From NCBI GenBank assembly GCA_023252065.1, contig JAHEXO010000100.1:1-7269 (forward strand): 7,269 nt of DNA, written 5' to 3'. The stretch comes from Nocardioides sp. (GTDB lineage Bacteria; Actinomycetota; Actinomycetes; Propionibacteriales; Nocardioidaceae). Made by a program: the position numbers and the translations under genes. Shown piece after piece: positions 1 through 4,697 of the stretch (position 1 is its first letter; every line of letters starts with the position of its first letter). The notes beneath the pieces were generated by a model that was given only the letters and a program-made list of their open reading frames with translations, had not been told where the DNA came from and did no database searches.

Positions 1-42
1 CCCGACGATCGCCGGTTTGTCGCCCGGGATTCTGCCGTTCGG

Positions 43-747
43 TCAGGCTCCGCGCTTGACCCGGCGCAGGAGCGCCTGGGCGCCCTCGATGTAGAGGTCG
101 ACGCCGAAGCCGTAGTAGGCCGCCTCGTCGTCGCAGTCGGTGAGGGTGACCGCCGCCGCCTGCACGTGGGGGAAGCGGTCGACGGGGAGGCTCTGCACGT
201 GCGCGCGCTTCGCCGCGAGCAGCGCGTCGCGCTCCTCCATCGCTGCCTGGCTCTCGGCGCCGGGACGCTGGGCGACCAGCATCATCGCGGTCTGCAGCCC
301 CATCCGAGCGAGGTCGGCCGCCTGCTCGGGGGTGAACCCGGCCTCCTCGAGCAGCGTCAGCGTGAACTCCGTGAGCTCGAGCCCCGCCTCGGCGACCAGG
401 ACGCGTGGGAAGACCAGCTCGGCGGCCGCGGGGTGTCGCGCGAGCTCGCGGATCAGCACGTCGACCACCCCGCGCAGCTGGACGTGCCAGGGGCCCGTCG
501 CCGGCGGCAGGGTGACTCCGGCGAGCAGGGCGTCGCCCATGGCGGCGAGGAGCTCGTCCTTGTTGGCGACGTGCCAGTAGAGCGCCATCGGGGTGACCCC
601 GAACTCCTCGGCGATCCTCCGGATCGTGACGGCGTCGGGACCGTCGGTGTCCATCACGGTGAGGGCGCGCTCGACGATCGCTGCCCGGCTGAGGTCGGCC
701 TTCGCCGAGCGGGAGGGCTTGGTCGCCGTGGCGGTCCGGGGCGTCAT
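43..747 (-). CDS. TetR-family transcriptional repressor, divergent from an MFS exporter
   Basis: This 234-residue protein is a one-component regulator. In the TetR family an N-terminal helix-turn-helix binds a palindromic operator and an all-helical C-terminal domain binds a small ligand that releases it. The DNA-binding domain is visible at about residues 20-70: the HTH runs roughly 40-62, ending in the family signature ALYWHVANKDELL (residues 55-67). The rest is helical and typical of drug-responsive TetR proteins. The start is the ATG at 745-747. An open frame continues far upstream, but it runs through the exporter gene and is not coding in character. No clear Shine-Dalgarno precedes the ATG, so translation may be leaderless or weakly initiated. 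It is divergent from the MFS exporter, and the gap carries a strong inverted repeat, so it most likely represses both itself and the pump. The inducing ligand cannot be told from sequence. Confidence 0.93.
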   Translation of the reverse strand: MTPRTATATKPSRSAKADLSRAAIVERALTVMDTDGPDAVTIRRIAEEFGVTPMALYWHVANKDELLAAMGDALLAGVTLPPATGPWHVQLRGVVDVLIRELARHPAAAELVFPRVLVAEAGLELTEFTLTLLEEAGFTPEQAADLARMGLQTAMMLVAQRPGAESQAAMEERDALLAAKRAHVQSLPVDRFPHVQAAAVTLTDCDDEAAYYGFGVDLYIEGAQALLRRVKRGA

Positions 748-754
748 ACCGACA

Positions 755-783
755 ACTATACACGATAAGGCTTGACAATTATA
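755..783 (-). promoter_or_regulatory. Candidate -10 elements for the TetR gene
   Basis: On the minus strand a perfect TATAAT lies at 783-778, which would start transcription near 771. A second -10-like TATAGT lies at 760-755, which would start it near 748, one base before the ATG. Neither has a good -35: the hexamer 17 bp upstream of TATAAT is CGTACA, inside the inverted repeat. The second option would give a leaderless mRNA and would fit the missing ribosome-binding site. Which one is used is undecided. Confidence 0.4.
772..777 (+). promoter_or_regulatory. -35-like TTGACA upstream of the MFS exporter
   Basis: A perfect consensus -35 hexamer, TTGACA, lies just upstream of the inverted repeat at 785-808. 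At 17-18 bp spacing the expected -10 region reads GTTTCC/TTTCCT, which is poor, so the full promoter is not resolved. An alternative pair is TATACA (757-762) with TATACG (780-785) at 17-bp spacing. Either way the inverted repeat would sit where a bound repressor blocks RNA polymerase. Confidence 0.35.
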
Positions 784-784
784 C

Positions 785-808
785 GCCGTACAGGGTTTCC
801 TGTACGGC
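785..808. promoter_or_regulatory. Palindromic operator of the TetR/MFS pair
   Basis: GCCGTACAGG (785-794) and CCTGTACGGC (799-808) form a perfect 10-bp inverted repeat around the 4-nt centre GTTT. Its size and its place between a TetR gene and its divergent exporter are those expected of a TetR-dimer operator. The arms read outward as TGTACGGCGTATA (left arm, minus strand) and TGTACGGCATACA (right arm, plus strand). A third close copy, TGTACGACGTATA, lies at 814-826 next to the exporter's ribosome-binding site. That the TetR protein binds here is an inference from context. Confidence 0.75.
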
Positions 809-837
809 ATACATGTACGACGTATAGGAGACACCTC

Positions 838-2259
838 ATGAACCGCAACCGATGGGCTCTCGTGTCGGTGGCGCTGGCCACCTTCATGACGTACCTCGAC
901 AACAACATCGTCAACGTGGCGATCCCCGACATCCAGCAGGAGCTGGGCCTCTCGACGGCCGGCATCGAGTGGGTCGTCAGCGGCTACATCCTCACCTTCG
1001 CCGGCCTCTTGCTCGCGGGCGGGCGACTGGCCGACGCGTTCGGCCGCCGCCGGCTCTTCATGATCGGGCTGACGGTCTTCACGCTGTCCTCGCTGTTCGC
1101 CGGGTTCGCCGGCGGCGCCGCCACCCTGATCGCCGCCCGCGCGCTCCAGGGGGTCGGAGCGGCCCTGGTCACCCCGACCACGCTGGCGATCATCAGCGCC
1201 ACCTTCACCAACCCTCGGGAGCGCAACGCAGCGGTCGGCGTCTGGGGCGGGGTGGGCGCGCTGGCCCTCGCCGTCGGCCCGGTGGTCGGCGGGCTGCTGA
1301 CCCAGTACGTCTCGTGGGAGTGGATCTTCTGGATCAACGTCCCGATCGGCATCGCCACCTTGATGCTCGGTGCCTGGTCTATCCAGGAGTCCCGCGAGGA
1401 CGAGGCCCGCCGCCTCGACCTCCCGGGAGTGGCCCTGTCGACGGTGTCGCTGTTCGCTCTCACCTGGGCCCTGATCGAGGGTCACGACCGTGGGTGGACC
1501 TCCGCCGGGATCCTCGGCGCCTTCGGGCTCGCCGCCGCCTCCGCCCTGGCCTTCGTGGTCGTCGAGGGCCGGGTCGCGCAGCCCATGGTGGACGTCAGGC
1601 TCTTCCGCCGTCGCGAGTTCACCGGTGGCATCGTGGCCCTGATGCTGTGGGCGTTCGGCCTGTTCGGCATCTACTTCTTCACCTCCCTCTACCTCCAGGG
1701 CGTGCTCGGCTTCTCACCGACCAAAGCGGGTGCGGCGTTCGTCCCGATGGCCCTGCTGATGGCGGGATCGGCGATCGTCTCCGACCGGGTCGCGGCCCGG
1801 TTCGGGGCCTACCGCTCGACGGGCTTCGGGATGCTGGCGATGGGCCTGGGGATCGGCTCGACCGCGTTACTCGGCACGGACGCGACGTTCCTCTCGCTGA
1901 TGCCGAGCTTCGCCATCATCGGCATCGGCGGCGGCATGACCATCCCGCTGACCGCCACCGTGCTCGGCGTGATGCCGACCAGCCAGGCGGGCGTGGCCTC
2001 GGCTGTCTTCAACGCCTCACGCGAGGTCGCCGGCCTGCTCGGCATCACCGTGATCGGCGCGGTGCTGACCAGTCGTCAGGGTGCCGCCCTGGCCGCGGGC
2101 CACAGCCCGGCCGACGCCTACCTCACCGGGTTCCACACGGGGCTCTACCTCGCCGCGACGCTGGTCGTGGCCGGTGGCGCCGCCGCCTTCCTGGCGCTGC
2201 GCCGGGCGCACGTCCTGGCCGCGACGACCAGCGCCGACGACCTGGTGCTGGCCGGCTGA
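838..2259 (+). CDS. DHA2-type MFS multidrug efflux transporter (EmrB/QacA-like)
   Basis: This 473-residue inner-membrane protein belongs to the drug:H+ antiporter-2 group of the major facilitator superfamily, whose members normally have 14 membrane helices and export drugs or antiseptics using the proton gradient. Visible signatures are the DHA2 motif D1 (LDNNIVNVAIPDI, residues 20-32), motif A in the loop after helix 2 (GRLADAFGRRR, 62-72), motif B with its conserved arginine (RALQGVGAA, 101-109) and the antiporter motif C in helix 5 (ending GPVVGG, 147-152). Length and hydrophobic pattern fit a complete protein. The ATG at 838 is preceded by AGGAG at 826-830 with seven bases between. The frame stays open upstream to 772, but that stretch is the promoter/operator region. 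The divergent TetR repressor probably controls it. The substrate is unknown. Confidence 0.94.
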   Translation: MNRNRWALVSVALATFMTYLDNNIVNVAIPDIQQELGLSTAGIEWVVSGYILTFAGLLLAGGRLADAFGRRRLFMIGLTVFTLSSLFAGFAGGAATLIAARALQGVGAALVTPTTLAIISATFTNPRERNAAVGVWGGVGALALAVGPVVGGLLTQYVSWEWIFWINVPIGIATLMLGAWSIQESREDEARRLDLPGVALSTVSLFALTWALIEGHDRGWTSAGILGAFGLAAASALAFVVVEGRVAQPMVDVRLFRRREFTGGIVALMLWAFGLFGIYFFTSLYLQGVLGFSPTKAGAAFVPMALLMAGSAIVSDRVAARFGAYRSTGFGMLAMGLGIGSTALLGTDATFLSLMPSFAIIGIGGGMTIPLTATVLGVMPTSQAGVASAVFNASREVAGLLGITVIGAVLTSRQGAALAAGHSPADAYLTGFHTGLYLAATLVVAGGAAAFLALRRAHVLAATTSADDLVLAG

Positions 2260-2283
2260 GTCGCCGGCCGAGAAGCACAAAAC

Positions 2284-2316
2284 CCAGGGCCCGTCCTGTG
2301 GGGGGACGGGCCCTGG
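2284..2316. terminator. Hairpin terminator after the MFS exporter, possibly bidirectional
   Basis: CCAGGGCCCGTCC (2284-2296) pairs perfectly with GGACGGGCCCTGG (2304-2316), a 13-bp stem with a 7-nt loop, starting 24 bases after the exporter stop. On the plus strand it is followed by TGCCTGTTTG, a weak T tract. On the minus strand the following bases are GTTTTGTGC, a somewhat better T tract, so it may also stop leftward transcription from the GlsB-like gene. Confidence 0.85.
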
Positions 2317-2349
2317 TGCCTGTTTGCGCGGGCGGGGTCCGGACCCGCT

Positions 2350-2397
2350 CGCCGTACGCCGCCCCCGAGCTGCCTCACCCACGACCGGCGTACGGCG
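2350..2397. repeat. 12-bp inverted repeat with GCCGTACG core
   Basis: CGCCGTACGCCG (2350-2361) and CGGCGTACGGCG (2386-2397) are perfect reverse complements separated by 24 bases. Each arm is itself nearly palindromic around GTAC. It lies in the 284-bp gap between the exporter and the GlsB-like gene, beyond the main terminator. The function is unknown: it could be a second terminator hairpin for leftward transcription, a protein-binding pair, or a chance of a word that recurs in this genome (GCCGTACG also occurs near 6230). In the rest of the gap (2398-2543) I see no gene, tRNA or further strong hairpin. Confidence 0.6.
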
Positions 2398-2543
2398 TCA
2401 TCGTGGGGCAGGCCTGCGGTCTGCTGCTCCCGGTTCGCCCGAGTCTTTGCCAGGGCTTTGCCCGGGTAAGGGACGTCCGGGGCGGCTGGGGGCGGATGTG
2501 AAGGGTGGGACCGGGCCTCGCACGCCGCGCCAGGGCTGCAGGG

Positions 2544-2870
2544 CTAGTGGCGGCCCGGGCTCTGGTTGCGCTTGGCGGGGTTGCCGGAGCGCCGGTTGGG
2601 GTTCTTGGGCGGGTGCTTGCGCGCCTCCATCGCCCGCCAGACGGCGGTGACGATGACGGCGCCGGCGAGGGACCCGATGATCCCGCTCGGGCGCAGCTTG
2701 AGCCCGTCACCGGAGAGCAGGCTGACCACCAGGCCGCCGATGAAGGAGCCGGCCAGACCGGCGACGATGGCCATGGTCCAGTCGACCTTGCCGCCGCGGC
2801 GACCCAGGATGAACTGGGCGCCCGCTCCGATGACCATGCCGAACAGGATCATCCCCAGGATGAGATACAT
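2544..2870 (-). CDS. GlsB/YeaQ/YmgE-family small stress-associated membrane protein
   Basis: This 108-residue integral membrane protein has three glycine-rich hydrophobic segments at about residues 2-22, 31-52 and 62-79, then a strongly basic, proline-rich cytoplasmic tail (about 80-108). The pattern GMVIGAGAQFILG, then AIVAGLAGSFIGGLV, then GIIGSLAGAVIV matches the GlsB/YeaQ/YmgE family, once labelled transglycosylase-associated proteins. Family members are linked to general or envelope stress, but their molecular function is unknown. Most are about 80-90 residues, and the extra length here is the basic tail. The ATG at 2868-2870 is preceded by GGTCGGGGGC, a G-rich but imperfect ribosome-binding site. 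It lies 36 bp downstream of the LysR gene on the same strand and could be cotranscribed with it. Confidence 0.88.
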   Translation of the reverse strand: MYLILGMILFGMVIGAGAQFILGRRGGKVDWTMAIVAGLAGSFIGGLVVSLLSGDGLKLRPSGIIGSLAGAVIVTAVWRAMEARKHPPKNPNRRSGNPAKRNQSPGRH

Positions 2871-2906
2871 GCCCCCGACCCTAGGGACTCGACGGCTGGC
2901 GTGGGC

Positions 2907-3851
2907 TCACCTGCTGCGGGTGAGTACGGCGCGTCGCGAGGCCTCGGTGGCCGCGGCCACCTCGAGCAGGAGCTCCAGCGCACGCCGGGTCGGCAGGTTG
3001 GGCGCCGAGCCGGCACGGACGAAGGCCACGATCCTGCGCCGCGGCGTCGGGTTGACCACCTCGCGGCTCTCGACCCCGCGCATCCCCTCCGGGACGGCCA
3101 GCGCCGGCAGCAAGGTGATCCCGATCCCGCTTGCGACGAAGGCCAGCGCCGTGTGGTGGTCGTCGGACCGGGCGACGTAGCGGGGGATGAACCCGGCCGC
3201 ACGACAGGCGCCGCTGATGATCAGCGAGCAGCCGGTGTTGCTGAAGTCGTTGTCGATCATCGCGTGGTCTGCGAGCGCCGCCAGCGGGAGCTGATCGGCG
3301 TACTGCGTCAGGAGGGGATGGCCCTGGGGGGTGACGGCGCGGTAGCCCTCCTCGCTCAGGACGTGCCGGCGGTAGCCGGGTCGCTCGGGGCCCGGGACGT
3401 CGGCGGGCTCGGTCACGACCTCGATGTCGCGGCGCACGGGCTCGCGCTGGCCCGCGCTGCCGAGCTCGTCGAGACTCAGCTCGAGCACGAGCTCGGGGAA
3501 GTCGCGCTGCAGCCCGCGCGCCACGTGCGGCAGCCAGAACTCCGCGGCGGAGTCGAAGGTGCCGATGGTCAGGGTGCCGGTGTGTCCGTCGCGGAGCTGG
3601 TCGACGACCGCGCCCAGCCGGCTGAGGCTCCCCATCACCTCCTCGCTCTCGAGGGCCAGCACCTCGGCGGCCGGCGTGGGGGTGATGCCGCGGCCCGCCT
3701 TCTCGAACAGCGTCAGCCCGGTCTCGCGCTGGAGCGCGGAGAGGGACTGGCTGACCGCGGACGGCGTGTAGCCGAGGTGGTCGGCCGCCGCCTGCACGGA
3801 GCCGCTGGCCACCACGGCCCGGAAGACCCTGAGTCGCTGGATGTCGAGCAT
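2907..3851 (-). CDS. LysR-family transcriptional regulator
   Basis: This 314-residue protein has the normal length and layout of a LysR-type regulator: a winged HTH at residues 1-60 (helix-turn-helix about 18-37, within VQAAADHLGYTPSAVSQSLS), a linker helix, and a periplasmic-binding-protein-like effector domain from about residue 92 (GTLTIGTFDS) to the C-terminus. Members bind T-N11-A dyads and activate or repress a divergent gene in response to a small metabolite. The ATG at 3849-3851 gives the canonical N-terminus MLDIQRLRVF. A second in-frame ATG lies four codons upstream at 3861-3863, but that triplet is inside the likely -10 TATGAT, so the shorter form is preferred. Divergent from it is a 54-residue protein. 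Downstream on the same strand is the GlsB-like gene. The stop codon overlaps a small hairpin (CTCACC 2906-2911 / GGTGAG 2919-2924). The effector is unknown. Confidence 0.93.
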   Translation of the reverse strand: MLDIQRLRVFRAVVASGSVQAAADHLGYTPSAVSQSLSALQRETGLTLFEKAGRGITPTPAAEVLALESEEVMGSLSRLGAVVDQLRDGHTGTLTIGTFDSAAEFWLPHVARGLQRDFPELVLELSLDELGSAGQREPVRRDIEVVTEPADVPGPERPGYRRHVLSEEGYRAVTPQGHPLLTQYADQLPLAALADHAMIDNDFSNTGCSLIISGACRAAGFIPRYVARSDDHHTALAFVASGIGITLLPALAVPEGMRGVESREVVNPTPRRRIVAFVRAGSAPNLPTRRALELLLEVAAATEASRRAVLTRSR

Positions 3852-3858
3852 GCTCTCG

Positions 3859-3887
3859 ATCATACAGTGTTGCTTCACTGATCGTAA
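3859..3887 (-). promoter_or_regulatory. Candidate promoter of the LysR gene, implying a leaderless mRNA
   Basis: Reading leftward, TATGAT occupies 3864-3859, a good -10 match, with a weak -35 TTACGA at 3887-3882 (17-bp spacing). Transcription would begin at about 3851-3853, which is the ATG of the LysR gene itself. No convincing Shine-Dalgarno precedes that ATG. Leaderless mRNAs are common in actinobacteria, so the two observations support each other. The promoter is read by eye only. Confidence 0.45.
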
Positions 3888-3891
3888 GAAG
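3873..3891. promoter_or_regulatory. T-N11-A dyad, likely LysR binding site
   Basis: CTTC (3873-3876) and GAAG (3888-3891) are inverted around exactly 11 bases, giving TTC-N11-GAA, the T-N11-A architecture of LysR-type recognition sites. It lies in the 82-bp gap between the LysR gene and the divergent 54-residue gene and overlaps the predicted -35 of the LysR promoter, fitting autorepression. A second, overlapping dyad, CAGTG (3865-3869) / CACTG (3876-3880), may be part of the same control region. A weak rightward promoter, TTGCTT (3870-3875) with TATTCG (3892-3897), could serve the small gene. Confidence 0.5.
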
Positions 3892-3933
3892 TATTCGCTG
3901 GTGCTGAACAGTCTTGGGGGCCACCATGGAGTC

Positions 3934-4098
3934 ATGAACCAGCACTCGACCACCGACCGGACCGCCCGCTCCTCCCGCCACGGCCGGCTCCGCACCTTCT
4001 TGAAGGACGCGTGGGACGACTCCGTCGCCGCCCACCGCGCCCTGCTGCGGGTCCCGCCGTACGACGACTACCTGATCAACCACCGCAACGAGTACTGA
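3934..4098 (+). CDS. 54-residue hypothetical protein, divergent from LysR
   Basis: I do not recognise a named family. The protein has a hydrophilic, arginine- and threonine-rich N-terminus (residues 1-18), a probable amphipathic helix RLRTFLKDAWDDSVAAHRALLRV (about 18-40) and a tyrosine/aspartate-rich end, PPYDDYLINHRNEY (41-54). There is no signal peptide, membrane segment or cysteine. Every sense codon ends in G or C, which is strong evidence of coding in this genome. The upstream in-frame extension (3841-3933) has mixed third positions, so the ATG at 3934 is preferred. Its ribosome-binding site is odd: GGAG at 3928-3931 is only two bases from the ATG and a GGGGG run lies about 13 bases away. 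Placement opposite a LysR gene, with a LysR-type dyad between, suggests it is that regulator's target. A terminator follows. Confidence 0.65.
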   Translation: MNQHSTTDRTARSSRHGRLRTFLKDAWDDSVAAHRALLRVPPYDDYLINHRNEY

Positions 4099-4144
4099 GG
4101 TGCCACCGCACCCCCTCGCTCGTCAACCAGCTCGTCACCCGCCG

Positions 4145-4186
4145 GGAGCCGGCCGCCACGATGGCGACCGGCTCCTCTGTCTTTCT
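4145..4186 (+). terminator. Intrinsic terminator after the 54-residue gene
   Basis: GGAGCCGG (4145-4152) pairs with CCGGCTCC (4168-4175). Inside, a two-base mismatch (CC/GA) is followed by GCC (4155-4157) pairing with GGC (4163-4165) around a 5-nt loop. The stem is followed directly by TCTGTCTTTCT, a good T-rich tail. It ends rightward transcription 47 bases after the small gene's stop and supports that gene being a real transcription unit. The cupin gene converges from the other side. Confidence 0.85.
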
Positions 4187-4209
4187 GGGGGCCGTACCGC
4201 GAGGGGCGC

Positions 4210-4536
4210 TCAGGCGAGGTAGAGCTTGCGCAGCCGCTCGGTGACCACCCAGGTCGTGCGGTCGCCCTCGTGCAGCCGGACCAGGACCCCGGGCCGCAGG
4301 TCGATCTCGCTGCCGTCCTCGAAGGTCACCGTGCCGGCGCCGCCCAGCACGAGGAACACCTCGTCGGCCTCCACGTCGGTGTCGGTCCCGGGCCCGGCCT
4401 CCCAGAGCCCCACCTCGACCGCGGTCGTCACCAGCGCGGCGGACGCCGTCGCGAGCGGCTCGGAGCCGCCATCGGGAGACACCGGGGCGGCCAGGACGTC
4501 GGGACTGACCAGCCGTCGAGCGCTCATCGTGGACAC
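4210..4536 (-). CDS. Small single-domain cupin protein
   Basis: This 108-residue protein is made almost entirely of one cupin beta-barrel. Visible landmarks are GLWEAGPGT (residues 43-51), DEVFLVLGGAGTV (58-70) and GSEIDLRPGVLVRLHEGD (75-92). This arrangement resembles the cupin_3/DUF861 group seen near amine and amino-acid metabolism genes. The two histidines of the classical metal-binding motif 1 (HxH) are absent: the region reads TDVEADE. Enzymatic metal chemistry is therefore doubtful, and ligand binding or sensing is possible. The GTG at 4536-4534 is taken as start because GAGGA (minus strand, 4548-4544) lies seven bases upstream. The ATG at 4527-4525 would leave a 16-base gap. It is divergent from the amino-acid permease and shares its operator-bearing intergenic region, so the two probably belong to one regulated function. 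Confidence 0.85.
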   Translation of the reverse strand: MSTMSARRLVSPDVLAAPVSPDGGSEPLATASAALVTTAVEVGLWEAGPGTDTDVEADEVFLVLGGAGTVTFEDGSEIDLRPGVLVRLHEGDRTTWVVTERLRKLYLA

Positions 4537-4574
4537 GGCCGAATCCTCGCAGAGCGGGGACGCGACCAGAGACG

Positions 4575-4586
4575 TTCGGGTCCGAA
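4575..4586. promoter_or_regulatory. Operator copy 1, TTCGGGTCCGAA
   Basis: TTCGGGTCCGAA, extended to GTTCGG-GT-CCGAAC at 4574-4587, is an inverted repeat lying four bases upstream of a TTGACA hexamer. It is almost identical to the palindrome at 4633-4644, with one base different in the 12-bp core. Two near-copies in one short promoter gap point to a dedicated regulator. No gene in the window is an obvious candidate for binding it. Confidence 0.65.
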
Positions 4587-4590
4587 CCTC

Positions 4591-4596
4591 TTGACA
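4591..4596 (+). promoter_or_regulatory. -35 element TTGACA of the permease promoter
   Basis: This is a perfect TTGACA between the two TTCGGNTCCGAA palindromes. The -10 at 17-bp spacing (CACCCT, 4614-4619) is poor, as often in GC-rich actinobacteria, so transcription would start near 4626. If that is right, one operator lies just upstream of the -35 and the other just downstream of the start, a bracket typical of repression. Confidence 0.4.
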
Positions 4597-4632
4597 GCAC
4601 CGGGCTGTGACGGCACCCTCTGACGAAAGTCA

Positions 4633-4644
4633 TTCGGATCCGAA
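4633..4644. promoter_or_regulatory. Operator copy 2, perfect palindrome TTCGGATCCGAA
   Basis: TTCGGATCCGAA is a perfect 12-bp palindrome located 58 bp (centre to centre) from the first copy and 53 bp before the permease ATG. See copy 1 for the shared core. The spacing lets one regulator control both the permease and the divergent cupin gene. Confidence 0.7.
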
Positions 4645-4697
4645 CGAGATTCTCGGTCCTGCGGTCGGACACCACTGCGCTCTGAGGAGAGCCCGCC

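Noticed and set aside
748..1485. N-terminal extension of the TetR reading frame to 480 residues
   Set aside because: The extra 246 residues are antisense to the MFS exporter, have low-complexity E/R/D/G composition and no domain. The HTH starts just after the ATG at 747.
2425..2460. tRNA-like stretch with GGTTCGCCC resembling a T-loop
   Set aside because: No matching T-arm, anticodon arm or acceptor stem can be folded around it.
2505..3881. Long plus-strand open frame (458 codons) opposite the GlsB-like and LysR genes
   Set aside because: It is a shadow of high-GC coding DNA on the other strand. The product is low-complexity, and the opposite strand holds two recognisable protein families.
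3901..3933. GTG at 3901 as start of the small protein (65 residues)
   Set aside because: Codons between 3901 and 3933 include several A/T-ending ones (AGT, CTT, CAT, GGA), unlike the uniformly G/C-ending codons after 3934.
2881..4083. Minus-strand open frame of 400 codons overlapping the LysR gene
   Set aside because: It is out of frame with the clear LysR HTH and antisense to the 54-residue gene, and its composition is arginine/alanine-rich noise.
4574..4587. Possible LexA (SOS) box
   Set aside because: Actinobacterial LexA boxes have GAAC...GTTC orientation with a 4-bp centre. Here the order is GTTC-N6-GAAC, the reverse arrangement.
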